NCBI GenBank assembly: GCA_002682825.1
Contig: NOKP01000028.1
Location: 496,001-560,000, forward strand
Source: Neonectria sp. B-13
Taxonomy: Eukaryota; Ascomycota; Sordariomycetes; Hypocreales; Nectriaceae
Direction of reading: 5' to 3'
Length of the DNA stretch: 64,000 bases
Below are positions 11,601 to 23,393 of the stretch, piece by piece; position 1 is the first letter of the stretch; the number at the start of each line of letters is the position of its first letter. The position numbers were made by a program, and so were the translations under genes. The notes under the pieces were generated by a model, which was given only the letters and a program-made list of their open reading frames with translations, made no database searches and had not been told where the DNA came from.

Positions 11601-13137
11601 TTATGTACTTGCTTGAACGTCTCCGATGGCTTGCAGGAGAACCGTTTGTGATGCTGAATACTGCCATACTTCCAGCAAGTCAGCCTTTATCCTCTCCGCC
11701 ACGCTAAAGCCCTTTTGATGTACTCTGGAAAGCATGTTCAAGACTATGTCCCTATGAAGTTGCCCCGCAGCGTTTGCCCCCGCCATTCTTAAAGGGAACA
11801 GGAGGGACACGCCTGGAATGTTCGAGACTTCCAGAATTGTATCTGACAGGTTCAATATGGCAGTTATATGCTTGGTGATGTCATTTTGATCCAGAGTAGG
11901 AATTTCATTGTCTTTCCAGCATGAGTAGAAGGTGTAGTTCCTGCAGAGAAACAATACAAGAGCGTGGTAATGAACGGAGGCTAGCTTGAAGTAAGGGTCT
12001 TGCTGGTTCAGGTACAGTGCAGTATCGTCGTGCCAGTTATCAAGTAATTTCTTGATGTGCATTCCTTCATGGGCAAGCATATCTATTACCAGATGGGAAT
12101 GCCTCAGGGGCTCGGGTATGGCTTCAACTTGGTCGAAGAAGCTATCAAGTGTTCAGTCATCAGATTGTGACTATTCACAGCGGGGATACTTACCGTTTAC
12201 TGAATGAGGATGTTCGAAGCATGAACTCCAGAGCTCTTTCCATCGGGTCTGGTGGCTCGGAAGCCAGACGTTGCTGGCACTTCAACCACACTTCCTGTGA
12301 GAGGAAGGTATTCTCTCCAAAAAGAATAGCTCTATTAGCTTCCAAGACGCGGAATGCTCCAAAGAGTCTCCCACTGAGCGGGGAAAGTTGGCCACTTGGA
12401 CCTGCCACCTGGAACATCCTGGATGTACCGTGAACCATGTGCTGGGCCCATCGCTCTCCGGATGTTTCGGAGATCAGCTACGCAAAGAGATCAGCGTCAT
12501 GTTTGCCGCAAAACCTGCAAGAGGTGAATACCTCAAATAGCCCGAGTAGAAACGTGCTCCACAGGACGTCTTCACACTGTAAAGAGTCTGCCGACTCCAG
12601 CTGGGACTGAAGTGCTCGTACCGATCTGCCATACGAACTGAAGGCGATATAGTGCGGTGAATTTCGACAAGGAACCGAGCTGATAGAACCCATTCTGCTA
12701 GCTTCTAATGCGCCAATTGCCACGGCCACGTCTCCGAGTGTCGATGATGTATGAATAAGTGGTAGGAGGTCGGAGCTCACAGAGGAAAACCCTCTCGTGA
12801 ACTGGCAGCCCTGCATGAACGATGAAAAATGGTCCAAGTAGAGGGTGTCACTGTGTTTGTGGACCTGCATAGGCAGTCTCGTCGATTGGCATGACTGGGT
12901 AGGCCCTGCAACGACGATGAATTTCACCTCCTGTGGCACTGGCCGTTGAGGTTGGCAAGCCTTGTGTGTGCGGATGCAATACTCGCACGGAAAGCCTCCC
13001 TCACACTATTTAGGTGGCATTAGCTTGTGTGACATGAGTTGAAACACAATTTCTCCGACCTTGATACGCCTGTTGGTACAGGGCTGGCAGCGCGTAACTT
13101 TCTTGCGTTTGTCCAAGGGGCCAACGCTACGCTTCAT
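11601..13137 (-). CDS. Zn2Cys6 transcription factor (fungal-specific)
   Basis: Four exons on the minus strand: 13137-13060, 13005-12532, 12477-12194 and 12141-11601, giving 458 residues. The first intron (GTCGGA...TAG, 54 nt) falls inside the zinc cluster. Splicing joins C-Q-P-C-T-N-R-R-I-K to C-E-G-G-F-P-C-E-Y-C and completes C-x2-C-x6-C-x5-C-x2-C-x6-C at residues 17-43. Intron 2 (GTATTC, 12531-12478) joins G-L-F-E to L-I-S-E-T-S-G-E-R-W. Intron 3 (GTAAGT, 12193-12142) is in phase 2. The C-terminal half is a helical fungal-specific domain of the kind seen in sterol-uptake and secondary-metabolism regulators. All six cysteines are present. Targets are unknown. The weak GTCGGA donor is the least certain part, but without it the zinc cluster is broken. 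Confidence 0.83.
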
Positions 13138-14070
13138 GTCTGTTCCCGGGAATCCGGCGTTGTTTGCACAAATGACGTGAGGGGTTTGCACAAGGTTATG
13201 TACAAGGTTTGAATGGCATAGTAGATCCCGTTCAGGGTTGATGTTGTGGTTGGATGTATGGGTAGAAAATAGCGGTATTTGTCAAGTTGAGTTGAGATTG
13301 GTATTGAGAGTCATCATGATATCCTGCTTGGCTTCACTAGCTCCACTATTAATAGATCCCAACTATCCAAATCCGGAAGTAATTGAACGCTCCTCTGGAG
13401 AGGCCCACTTGTGGGATGACATCCCTAACTCACAGTTGGTGGGCAAGGGGGTTCAACGCCACCCCTTTAGCTCCGGGTGCTCAGCTGATGGACCATAAAA
13501 GCTACGGCCTGTTCCGCAAGCCGTCTTGGGTACTGTGGTCTCAGTCCCTAACACCATCTGACGCGTCAGCCAGGCACCAGGATCACTTCTTACTTGTATG
13601 GTACATGGCAACACACTCCCATCTTGGCGTTGCTTCCGTTATAGACTTCTGAGAAATTTTGCATTTGATGCGCAACAGTTACATGAGTAGTGGTTGCGAG
13701 GACGTACACACACCCAATTTAGGTGCTTACGTGGAGCCGGAATTGATCCCCGAATGTCAACCACGCAGCTCGGTGTCCGTCAGCGCTGTCAACAATAATG
13801 GGTGATATTAGTCGCGGGTAACATTGACACCTCAAGAAAGGTAGGGCACAAGAAAGATGCTGTAGAGATCATCCAGAGGGAATACTTGTTTGGATTATTG
13901 TTTTGCTGCGCTTGCCATAAATGCTGATCGTTCTACCACGTGACTCTAATGACTGTAAGACTGATTCTGTTGTCATCTCATCTCATCTCAGCCTCTACTA
14001 GAAAAGACCTCATCAAACCCCGCTTTGCAACCGCTCACGCTTGACAACACATGCAAACACCAATCCGACA
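13138..14070. other. Intergenic between divergent genes
   Basis: Shared upstream region of the zinc-cluster regulator (-) and the HET gene (+). A small direct repeat of catctcat near 13975-13990 is visible; no gene is supported. Confidence 0.6.
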
Positions 14071-16131
14071 ATGGAACACAATCAGCCCGATCCAACAAAT
14101 GCGGAAACACCGCTGAGCGAAATAAGTTTACCAGATGACTGGAACACGAGGCCACAGTCCGGCCCTGCGTCATCAACTTCACCTTGTTCACTCTGCAAAT
14201 GGAACGGTCGCCCATATGACCTATTCATGCAACCAGTGGTTACAATTGCGAATCGGATCTCCAAATTCCGTACCTCAGGTCTTGCTGGCTGCCCATCGTG
14301 CGCCATTTGTGCCAAAATACTCGAGTACGTCGGAGTTCCGGAACAATGGCACGACTGGGCCCACGTATCAAGGCACCCAACCTCACCACATGTCCGGGTC
14401 AGCTGGATCAAGGACTCTTCCAACGTTCAGGTTGATCTGATGATGTATCTCCCCGAGAACAAAGATTATGTCAACGCCCCCAGGGCAATACCCATAGCTC
14501 CTCTTATTGTTGGGGATACTTCCTCCTCAGAAAGTCTTCGATGGGCTAAAATGCAGCTGTCCAAATGCATGGGGTCTCACATTCAATGCCGCAGTTCTGT
14601 AGCGTCCAGGTTTCTTCCCACGCGACTGGTTTGTGTGCGTACGACTAGTGATGGTGACAGAGATGTAGTCCTAGTGGATCAAGGCAACGTTCCAGTTGGC
14701 TCCGCATACGTCGCCCTTAGTCACTGTTGGGGGAAGAAACTCATACACTGCATCACAACGAGGGCTACCCTCTCCGATCGAATGAAGTGCATTCCCTGGT
14801 CGATATTGACTCGCACCTTTCAAGACGCCGTCACATTTACTCGGGGGCTTGGCATCCATTACCTCTGGATAGACAGCATCTGTATCATCCAGAAAGATGC
14901 AGACGACTGGGAAAGGGAGTCTACTAAAATGCTCTCCGTGTATGAAAACGCCCAGGTAACCCTTGCTGGGGTTTATTCTGAGGATAGTAGCGGTGGGCTG
15001 TTCTCACAGCTCGAGCAAGGGCGGCAGAGGCAGGTCACAACCTTACTTCACCGTGGTCGGAGATATCCCTTATACTTGCGACATAGCCATCGATTCTTCC
15101 ATGACTGGAGAAGCAAGCACCTCTCAGATTCTTCTCCACTATTCACACGTGCTTGGACTTTTCAAGAACGCCTCGTCACCCCGCGAGTGCTGTTCTTTAC
15201 CGAATATGAGCTTCTTTGGGAATGCTTCACCGGCGTTGACTGCGAGTGCGGAAGGGGCCTTGTGGGATGGAAAGAGAGTGACGACGAAGACATTTGGCTG
15301 AAAGAGCCCATCTTGCCAAAGAAAGAATTCGCAGATTTCATACAGAATCTCCAAGTTCTTCGATCGAAGAACGATGGTTCTCCCGATAATGAATCTGTGA
15401 TCTTCTGGCACAGTCTGGTGGCGAGATATTCCAGATTCAACCTGACCGTTGCAACTGATAAACTGCCCGGCATCGCTGCCATTGGTGAAATGGTCCAACG
15501 AAAGCGCCCGGGGGAACAGTACCTCGCTGGCCTATGGTCTAAATCTCTGATCCGGGATTTGCATTGGGAGACAGACGCTCAGTATTTTTTACCGCGGCCT
15601 ACGCCAGCCACGGCACCAACTTGGTCTTGGGCCTCTGTGAGCGGCGCCGTCAAGTTCAATAACATGAGGGAGGAGGATTTTGACAGACTTGTTGAGGTTC
15701 TCGAGGTTCACTGTGAACATACCAAAGGCGGTACGTTCGGACAAGTCAAATCTGGACGTCTCGTTCTCCGCGGACGCTCTCTTCATTGCCAAATAAGGGG
15801 TAAATTCCCGACTCGAATTTGCACCGCGACGCCAGAGTCTGTCACCCTGGAGGATGACTGGCATTCCATATTCCCAGATTGTGCAGATTTTCGCCTAGAA
15901 GAGAACGAATACATTCGACATGAAGCATTGCTGCTGGAAACGACTCGCTCGCCTGGGTCCGGTACTCTTTGGTCATCAAGATACACTTTCTTGGTCCTCT
16001 CTCCTAATAGGGACAAGAGTGACACATATTCGAGGATTGGGTATGTCTCTACTTCGATCGAGTTCATTAGATCTGAGAGGTATAAAGTTTTCGAAAGCTT
16101 ATGTGAGACAAGACGCTGTATTGTAATTTAG
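14071..16131 (+). CDS. HET-domain protein (heterokaryon incompatibility type)
   Basis: A single-exon gene of 686 residues. The HET block starts near residue 212 with A-L-S-H-C-W-G and continues through Y-L-W-I-D-S-I-C-I-I-Q and D-W-E-R-E-S to a Y-E-N-A motif, the canonical order for this domain. An N-terminal cysteine-containing region (C-x2-C, C-x2-C-A-I-C near residues 35-85) precedes it. The A-W-T-F-Q-E-R segment and the late P-T-W-S-W-A-S motif are usual in large HET proteins. Such proteins act in non-self recognition and can trigger regulated cell death after hyphal fusion. No partner gene (NACHT, sesB-like or amyloid motif) is adjacent. The ATG at 14071 is chosen because the frame upstream has no other ATG. 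Confidence 0.9.
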   Translation: MEHNQPDPTNAETPLSEISLPDDWNTRPQSGPASSTSPCSLCKWNGRPYDLFMQPVVTIANRISKFRTSGLAGCPSCAICAKILEYVGVPEQWHDWAHVSRHPTSPHVRVSWIKDSSNVQVDLMMYLPENKDYVNAPRAIPIAPLIVGDTSSSESLRWAKMQLSKCMGSHIQCRSSVASRFLPTRLVCVRTTSDGDRDVVLVDQGNVPVGSAYVALSHCWGKKLIHCITTRATLSDRMKCIPWSILTRTFQDAVTFTRGLGIHYLWIDSICIIQKDADDWERESTKMLSVYENAQVTLAGVYSEDSSGGLFSQLEQGRQRQVTTLLHRGRRYPLYLRHSHRFFHDWRSKHLSDSSPLFTRAWTFQERLVTPRVLFFTEYELLWECFTGVDCECGRGLVGWKESDDEDIWLKEPILPKKEFADFIQNLQVLRSKNDGSPDNESVIFWHSLVARYSRFNLTVATDKLPGIAAIGEMVQRKRPGEQYLAGLWSKSLIRDLHWETDAQYFLPRPTPATAPTWSWASVSGAVKFNNMREEDFDRLVEVLEVHCEHTKGGTFGQVKSGRLVLRGRSLHCQIRGKFPTRICTATPESVTLEDDWHSIFPDCADFRLEENEYIRHEALLLETTRSPGSGTLWSSRYTFLVLSPNRDKSDTYSRIGYVSTSIEFIRSERYKVFESLCETRRCIVI

Positions 16132-16229
16132 ATTCTGCCAGATTTTCGTATTACAAACTTCGATACTCGCCTCCTGTGCTTGTTCAGTCAGTCCACATCT
16201 CCTATTTATTCGTTCTCTAGCTATTTAGC

Positions 16230-17912
16230 CTATGTACTATGAAGCCTGAAGATAGGATATTCATCACCCTCATCCAGAGGAATGATGTTTGTACTAGCAT
16301 ATGAATCAATGTTTTCCGGCTCGAGTGCCACCATTGCCAAAGCTGCATTTTTCTGTCTTGTGCTCACCACAAAGCTGCCTGCTTCCAGGTCTAATTTCTT
16401 GGTTGCTGCCTCTGTTACGACCGTAGCTAGCACAGCGCCCTCATAATATCCGCTGTCAAACGTAACTGAGGTGACGCTCAAAGCCTCGACTGTTCCACTC
16501 CAAGGTTTCTCCAACTCTTGTACGTGTACACCCAAACCTCGTAGCTTTTGCGCCACATCAGACCACCCAGCAGGAATAAGGTAGCTCTCTGGTCTATTTC
16601 TGCTCAAGTTGGCGACCATTGGTGTTGATGGGCGAAATTTGATGGGTACCCGAACAACAGAGCCATTGTTCACATCGACCATTGTGAACCTCCTGTCAGT
16701 GAGCTCAGAATAGTCAGACACAACGATGTCATCGGTAGAGCTGATGAAATCGGCGATGGATGCATTAATCGTAGACACTACCTCATCTGCGTTGTCAGCG
16801 GCTGTTTGAAGAACGCTGGAAACCATTGTGAGAGCGGAAGCAGTTCGTCGCTGGAACTCTTGATCTGCGAGACGAATCCCGCGCGTTTCAATGAGAAAAG
16901 TGACACATTGTGTCAATCCCATGGAGTTGCGACCAATTCTTGCACCACTACCAGCCTCAGAGAAAACGATTTCGTATCCAGGAACGGTGCTAGAATCAAC
17001 CTCACTCTCGATGTATGGTTCCCACCGTAGGTCTTGGGCATCCATGGCCTCGCCAATATTCTTCGCGAAAAGTGCTTCAGATAGATTCCGAATATCAGGA
17101 TGAATGTTGAGGTTTTTCGCCGCGGAGAAAAGTCCATCGGAACCGTGCTTGTAGGTCCCGTACTGGCGAGAGGCTGTGTACTCATGCATGTCGGCAGCGA
17201 CGTGTGGGTTGAACTCGTTGAAAAGCGATTTGATGTCGCGAGTTTGTCGTCGCGCTAGCTTCACATGATCGCGGTTTGGGTCGAAGTTTGAGGCTAGAGC
17301 GCGCTGGAAGTAATGGATTCCATCCGGGTTATAACGAGGGAGAACGAGGATATCTAGCTTCTCAAGGAGCGAAGAAGCCCAGGTTTGATTGGCGTTCAGG
17401 GCTCCTAGAAGTGCGAGGAGAGATTGGTCACCGGCTGGCTCGTTCCCATGAACGCCGCCCTGAAGCCAGACTCGAATTTTGTCCTTTTTCGTGGAACGAC
17501 CACGGCGTGACTTCAACGATGTAGATAGGCGAACATAAGGAAATGAACGGCCTTCTTCAGATGTAAAATCGGCTTTGTAATAGTGCATCCACTTGTTTTT
17601 CTTCGCTAGGCGCCTGACAAACGCATCTATGATGCTTGTTAACAAGTTTCCATGAAGTAGTAACCGTATGCCAAGCCACCTACCAAGGTCCTCATCAGAG
17701 GTAGGCCCGCTCGTACCATTCGAGAACCCAACCAGGAGTGTCTTAGAGACGAAGGCAGGTGATATCAAAGTGATATCCTCGACATTTTGAAAGCTTTTAG
17801 CGACAACTTCGCTGTCCTTCTGAATAGTGAGATAATTGTGGCCATACTGAGCCGCTCGGGCGGTTGTGGCCACCAACGAGCTGAGAATGGCAAGTCGGAT
17901 CGTTGACATCAT
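16230..17912 (-). CDS. Secreted zinc carboxypeptidase, peptidase family M14
   Basis: The frame begins with ATG-ATG at 17912 and a clear signal peptide (hydrophobic core to about residue 20, A-R-A-A site). Zinc-binding H-x2-E lies in H-G-N-E-P-A-G-D, with the later histidine region H-V-A-A-D-M-H-E-Y and an F-L-I-E-T-R-G segment carrying the likely catalytic glutamate. The full frame gives 560 residues, but it contains a 57-nt in-frame stretch (17683-17627, GTAGGT...CATAG) with all features of an intron. Its removal gives 541 residues and joins D-E-D-L to D-A-F-V-R-R, restoring a smooth helix before the W-M-H-Y motif. Exons are then 17912-17684 and 17626-16230. The enzyme should remove C-terminal residues from peptides outside the cell or in the vacuole. 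A C-terminal accessory region of about 150 residues follows the peptidase domain. Confidence 0.9.
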   Translation of the reverse strand: MMSTIRLAILSSLVATTARAAQYGHNYLTIQKDSEVVAKSFQNVEDITLISPAFVSKTLLVGFSNGTSGPTSDEDLGRWLGIRLLLHGNLLTSIIDAFVRRLAKKNKWMHYYKADFTSEEGRSFPYVRLSTSLKSRRGRSTKKDKIRVWLQGGVHGNEPAGDQSLLALLGALNANQTWASSLLEKLDILVLPRYNPDGIHYFQRALASNFDPNRDHVKLARRQTRDIKSLFNEFNPHVAADMHEYTASRQYGTYKHGSDGLFSAAKNLNIHPDIRNLSEALFAKNIGEAMDAQDLRWEPYIESEVDSSTVPGYEIVFSEAGSGARIGRNSMGLTQCVTFLIETRGIRLADQEFQRRTASALTMVSSVLQTAADNADEVVSTINASIADFISSTDDIVVSDYSELTDRRFTMVDVNNGSVVRVPIKFRPSTPMVANLSRNRPESYLIPAGWSDVAQKLRGLGVHVQELEKPWSGTVEALSVTSVTFDSGYYEGAVLATVVTEAATKKLDLEAGSFVVSTRQKNAALAMVALEPENIDSYASTNIIPLDEGDEYPIFRLHST

Positions 17913-18666
17913 AGTGCACTTTTACTTGCAAACTAGAAATGATGGTGCCATTAATATTGGGTATCACTCGAGGCTTTTATGTAGTTTCCTTAGCAGCGAT
18001 GGGTTAACGTATGTTACATCATCTCCTAGTCAAAGCTCATTTGTTGCCGAACTGCAATCTGGATTCGCGCGGTGTTATTTCTAGCCCCGATCAAACACTC
18101 GAGATGCGCTAGGTTGTAGAAGGAAGTCAGTTAAGCGGTGGAAACAAGCTTACAGGGAAGCTTAATCACGGCGTCACATTGCCAAGACCTAAAGACCCCT
18201 CAAAGGGAAAAGATATTCCGACAGTGAACTGCTTGTACAGGATGTTATCAATCAATACACGAGAAGACCTATCAAATGGCCTGACTATCATGTGACGAGT
18301 CGCTACCCCGCAAGAGGGACTTTTGAGGACGATGGAGGTTCTCCACCATACATCCGTTCCAATAGTTGTATGCCTGAGAGTAACGTTACTCGACATTGGA
18401 GGTTAGCTTTCGAGAGCTGAATTTGTGGGTGCTCTCGAACTCAAGGTATTAATCATATTGCTGAAGGGAAAGAAAACGAAGAATTGGGATTCGGCTATTC
18501 TGAGTTTCAACGTTTAGGTACAAATGATGGAACTAAATAGCGTTATTGTAGAATCGCACAGAGAACAGTAGGAAGCCTCATATTAAAGTGCTGAGGATTG
18601 ACAATCGAGTTGCTCGAGTATAGTTCCTTTCAGCGAACAACTTACATCCACTCAGGCCATAACCCC
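17913..18666. other. Intergenic; no gene supported
   Basis: Promoter side of the carboxypeptidase gene and 3' side of the amine oxidase gene, both on the minus strand. No further feature was seen. Confidence 0.55.
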
Positions 18667-20929
18667 TCACAGCTTATGCGCGGGCGGATTGGAGCAACAG
18701 CCCTTGACACTGTCTTTTATAAGAACTGATTTGTTCCTCTCCTGTGTGGAGGGAGGGACGTCCAATGCAGGGTTCTTTGTGAAGAAATTGACCGGTTTCA
18801 GATGTACTCGGATGATCTCAACTGGCCTAGAAAAGAGTGTTAGTGGCTATTCTTCCAAATAAGACACAGGATAAGTTATACATTACGGGGAAATCCTCGA
18901 TACGGGGCACATGGTTGAGGCCAAACTGAATCCAGACGACAATGTCTTCGTCTAGGACACTGTCGCCTCGAGACACCCATTTCTTGATGCCGTCTCCTCC
19001 CTTGCCTATTTTGGCCGTCAGTTCTTCAAGCTCACCATCGTTACTCGTATTGTCAACTCACTTTGGTTGGTAAACTGCCCTCCACAAAACAATTGGTTCT
19101 CACGATACTTGGTCACGTAGATGTTGTGGTCCGCAAACTCGGCACGCTGAAAGTGGGCGCTTGTCGGGTGTGCCATAAGTGGTTGCATTGGCGGCACTTG
19201 GACCTTGTACGCGACCGGCAAACCGTTGATTTGGTTTTTGATATTGTTATTCTGAATCATGAACACTCTTCCCTTGGAAGAGTCGAGATCCAGGCCGGCG
19301 GCTTTCTCGACGGGAGTCACAACCGTCCGATATCCATTACCGAAAGGATTGAAGTCGTCCACAGGCATTGGATGGGCCTCTTGGGAAACCAATCGGTTTC
19401 CATCACTATAAGATCCCAACGCTGGGTCAACTCGCAAGGATAGAATGTGCTGGTGGTTCGCAGCGAGGACGCCGGGATGCACAACAGTTCCGAAGTCGAC
19501 CTCGGCTCCCTCGTCAATGATAGACGTCGACAAAATACCGGTTGCGCGAACTTCATACTCTAGCTCAGCTGCCTGATTGAAGACGAAAGCGAGGATGTAC
19601 CTAGTGTTGCTCGTGTTAGTCCTGTTCTAGCTAATCTTGCAAGAGTCTTACTCGTAATTAGAGACAGTAAGTATTTGCTGGAGAACGAGCTGTCTGTTTC
19701 GTGTCACGCACGCTCCTGTTATTTCGTTAGCCTCCAGACTACACCCATTGAAGATTTCAGCTACGTACGCTGAGTTCGATAGTTTGTATGCTTCCACCCA
19801 ATTCCACCATCCTGTTCATGAATACAGACGGCATTCGGCATCGTCACAGGATTGCCATCCCGATCACAGACCATGCCATCCAGATACTTGATTGCACCAA
19901 GACAATCACAACCAAGGGCGAGGTTATTTGCAACCATCCCAGCCCCAACATCGCCAAGATCGAAAGCCATCTTGCGGTGGTAGGGTGAACGTGGGTCTCC
20001 GTAAGGTACGGCCATTTCGCTCAAACTGACGCGATAAAAGAGTGGACGGCCATCATAGCGTACGTCGCGCAGCACCATACCTTCTCGATAGTTGAAACCG
20101 ATGCGCATTTCCCACTTTTGCCAGGTCAAAACGCGGTCCTCGGAGACGTTGAAGGAAGCTCCGTTAGGTTGAGAGACATTGAGGTCCCTAAGGTCTGTCC
20201 TCAATTCCATTGCCTCTGGAACGTATTCATTTGATACTGTTGGCTTGTACGGCTTGGTTTCCAGGATTTCATGGTCCGCGCCGGTGGCATGTCTCTCAAT
20301 TGACGTGACCACCTTCTTGCTAGGATCGAAGATTGGCGAGAAGGAGAGCGGGTGGGCATAGTGGTTGTAGTCCGGCTTGCCTTTCTCTCGAACGAACATG
20401 TAGACTTGGAACAACCGGGGTCTGTCGATGCCATCTGATCCGAAGATCCATGGTTCAGGGACGACTTCAAGGTGATCGGGGAGCTTGAGCTTGGCGATCT
20501 CGGCCTGAACACTTTCGTCTTGCATGACGAGTTCCTCAACCTCGCCAACTTCGGCAAAATCGGCATTGCCGTTGACACCGAGACCCAGTTGTTCCTTGCG
20601 AACAATTGTGTTGGATCCGAGGTCTACCCATGCTGTGCGAAAGTCATCCTGTAGGCAAGTTGTAAGTGCGAACAGTATATATATTTTTGCCATGTACTTA
20701 CTGTTCCTCGTAGATAATACGCACAATAGGCAAGCCTGGGTGGCGGCGTGATACTGTTTGAGCTTGCGCTATGATCCGCCTTGAGGTATTCAACCATGCA
20801 ATCCTTGTCGGGCTCCTCGAGAGTGATAGCCTTGAAGGACAGCAACACTCGAGGGTGCAGACTCTGGACTGAATCTCTCGATATTTTGATCTCTTCGGCC
20901 GTGAGATCGGCGAAAGGGTGGAGGGCCAT
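18667..20929 (-). CDS. Copper-containing primary amine oxidase
   Basis: Six exons on the minus strand: 20929-20702, 20648-19769, 19715-19652, 19600-19062, 19005-18882 and 18826-18667, giving 664 residues. All five introns are 51-56 nt with GT-AG ends. The topaquinone precursor tyrosine is in T-V-S-N-Y-E, split by intron 3. The catalytic-base region is A-F-D-L-G-D-V-G followed by L-G-C-D-C-L-G. Copper histidines include H-Q-H in A-N-H-Q-H. The enzyme oxidises primary amines to aldehydes with release of ammonia and hydrogen peroxide. There is no signal peptide, so it is intracellular. The C-terminus is A-H-K-L, a weak PTS1-like end, and a peroxisomal site is possible as for some fungal amine oxidases. 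The complete splice model keeps one frame throughout. Confidence 0.92.
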
Positions 20930-22233
20930 GATAGAATGATTGAATGACTGGTTGTGTTCAGGTCGAGTGAAGTGAAGCTTAGCTTGGTGGCAATGACAGC
21001 TCTGGGGGATTCTGAGTTTTCCGACGGAATTCTGCTTCTACGTCAAAGCTGAAAATACGACCTCAGTTTTTGAGGCAGCGGAAGGATTAAAGTTTCCTTA
21101 TATGGAAAACTGATCGCCCATTTTCTCTGAGAAATGCTCTATTCGAACAATCGCGGCTTGGTAATGAAGGCAGTGAGCGGGGTAGTGAGGGGGACGTGGA
21201 ACCGAGATAAGCCAAGCAATTTAGGTATGGTTATCATTGGCAGACTAGTGAAGGCGCAATTAGAGTCCATTGGATAACACTTGCATATCTAGGTCTGACG
21301 AGTGCGCCCCATGCGTTTTATCTTCCTCTTTTGTGTAATGACTTAGCAGTAGTCCTCCGCGGAAATGTTGCGCCTTCTTTCCTCTAAATTTACTGGTATT
21401 GGCCGTATCTCCCCAAGTACGTACCCGCTTCGGTCTATTCATTATGGCTGAATCGCGGAACGAGTGGCAATTAGATGACGTGTAAGCAGCACGGGAGAGT
21501 GACAGGCAATCAAATTAATATTCTAAGGCCACGACTCTGTCATGAGTTTGTCCGGAACCTCTGGTTCCAGGAAGGAAGCCAGGCAGCCGAATACTAACGC
21601 TGTAAGGAGAATCAATCAGTTGATGCCTCGAACTGAGCTGTATATGACTACAGTCAATTGTAAATACAAATCTCGACATTGATGGTTGCCTTTGTCATGG
21701 GTGAGCCAGAGCTGTTGCTGCTTTGGCCTGAATAACGCCTAAGAAGCACCTGAGTAGAGTAAGCAGCCACGTTCCCTGTCCCACCCAACTGAGAAATGGG
21801 ACGCAAATATCCCACATATGCATTAGAGAGGGAGAAATGCCATTGTTTGTCGTTTAGAATCCCCATTTTAGACCTCGCCTTAATTTGGGATCTGTAAGAC
21901 CGTTTACAGGTTGTGGAATATGACATAACTGCGGCTATCGCAAGGCTTAGGCCTTTCACCATGTTATTTAAAAATAAATAAAAACTCCTGTCAGCGGGAA
22001 CATACTACGCCCCACGTAATACAAGGAACGGTCAAGTCAAGAAGGTTGATTCCTCTGCTCCGGAATGCGAAGTCTTAATGGCTCGCACGTGACCCGGCCT
22101 GTGGCTGTTGCCTGTGGCTGCTGCCTCAGGCTGAAGCGCCCAAAGGTACGATGTGCTCTGCATGCATCACCAGGAGACTGTGAATTTCGGTGCATCTCTA
22201 CTCTCAATCAAACAACCTGCATCTCCGACCGTT
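20930..22233. other. Intergenic between divergent genes
   Basis: Shared upstream region of the amine oxidase (-) and F-box (+) genes. A frame upstream of the F-box start (from 22162, with an ATG) is open and in phase, so an N-terminal extension of 24 residues is possible. Otherwise only unsupported short frames were seen. Confidence 0.55.
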
Positions 22234-23259
22234 ATGTCCCTGTACCGACTTCCCCCCGAGATTTTACTTCATATAATCCGCTTGCTAGGCTCTGCCTACT
22301 TCCAGCAGGACGCTCGTCGCCTCCTCGTCTCCAGGTGGTGGTACCAACTTGCTAGGCCGGTGCTCCTTCAAGATCTCGACTTCTCGACAGAAACACTCCA
22401 GCGCTTTGTCCTCGCATCGAAGAAATTGGGTCTGATTCGTTCAGTACAGAAACATGTGACGACAATCAGCCTCGGCCTTGACGGCTTCAAGAACTGGCAT
22501 TCGGCGCGCACCGAGTCGTCCGGTATCGATTCCCAAGTTGTCGACTCGTGGACCTCCGAATTGAACGCCTGCCTCGCTTCTCTTGCCAGCATAGTCCAAA
22601 AATTTACGAGGCCATGGTCTCTCAGAGTTGAGGCACGACCGGAACGCCATGACCCCCGGGAAGGCCTAGAGCGGCGCAATTATTTGGAGGCCTTGCCTCT
22701 CGTCAGCCTCGTGTCCATCAGCCATTTGACTTGCCTCGAAATCGATACCGCCGGTACGCATCTCATAATTCAAAGCAACAACCCCGATATACACTTTTGC
22801 GATAACATCAATGCATTGCTTCCGACTCTTCGACGGTTACGCTACCGGGCTAGTAGTATTTGCCCTCATATATTAGATCCTGCAAGAAAAGGCCCGCTTG
22901 CTAGCCTCGAGGACGTTATTATCAACTTGAGTCTTTCGGAAATTTCCAGCTCGGACACTTCATATCGGTATCCAAGCCGGTGTGGGTATATGCCTGGAGA
23001 CAGTTTTGCTCAACTCCAAGCAGACATGGAGCTCCGCGCGAGAGAGCTAGTGCCCAGAATGAACAATCCACGGATAGTCAGGGTCTTGTCGCATACGTTT
23101 CCTCAATTGGAAATGCATTCGTTTGATGCTCTAGCGGGACGCCGAATGCGACTTGCGTCTGCCACACCATGGGATGCAGATGGCGAAGACGTGAAAGAAA
23201 TGACCGTAACCGAAGATCTCTTTGACTCTGATTCTTCGTCCGGAGAGTTCATGCTATAA
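22234..23259 (+). CDS. F-box protein
   Basis: An intronless frame of 341 residues. It opens with an F-box of the form M-S-L-Y-R-L-P-P-E-I-L followed by the hydrophobic/aromatic continuation to W-W-Y-Q-L-A-R-P-V-L-L at about residues 3-48. The remaining 290 residues contain spaced leucines but no clear LRR or WD consensus. F-box proteins recruit substrates to SCF ubiquitin ligases through Skp1. The ATG at 22234 is chosen because it places the F-box at the extreme N-terminus, as in related fungal proteins; an upstream in-frame ATG at 22162 would add 24 residues. The tail is acidic (D-S-D-S-S-S). Confidence 0.8.
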   Translation: MSLYRLPPEILLHIIRLLGSAYFQQDARRLLVSRWWYQLARPVLLQDLDFSTETLQRFVLASKKLGLIRSVQKHVTTISLGLDGFKNWHSARTESSGIDSQVVDSWTSELNACLASLASIVQKFTRPWSLRVEARPERHDPREGLERRNYLEALPLVSLVSISHLTCLEIDTAGTHLIIQSNNPDIHFCDNINALLPTLRRLRYRASSICPHILDPARKGPLASLEDVIINLSLSEISSSDTSYRYPSRCGYMPGDSFAQLQADMELRARELVPRMNNPRIVRVLSHTFPQLEMHSFDALAGRRMRLASATPWDADGEDVKEMTVTEDLFDSDSSSGEFML

Positions 23260-23393
23260 AGTGTCGGGAATAGTCTTGATTCAATGAGACAGACTACATA
23301 TGTGCGGGTTAAGGGGGCTTCGCTTAGCATAGGAAAATTACGCATGCGCAAGGCAAAGCAGTTGACTTGATGTATTGTATTGTCTCGGCTCGT

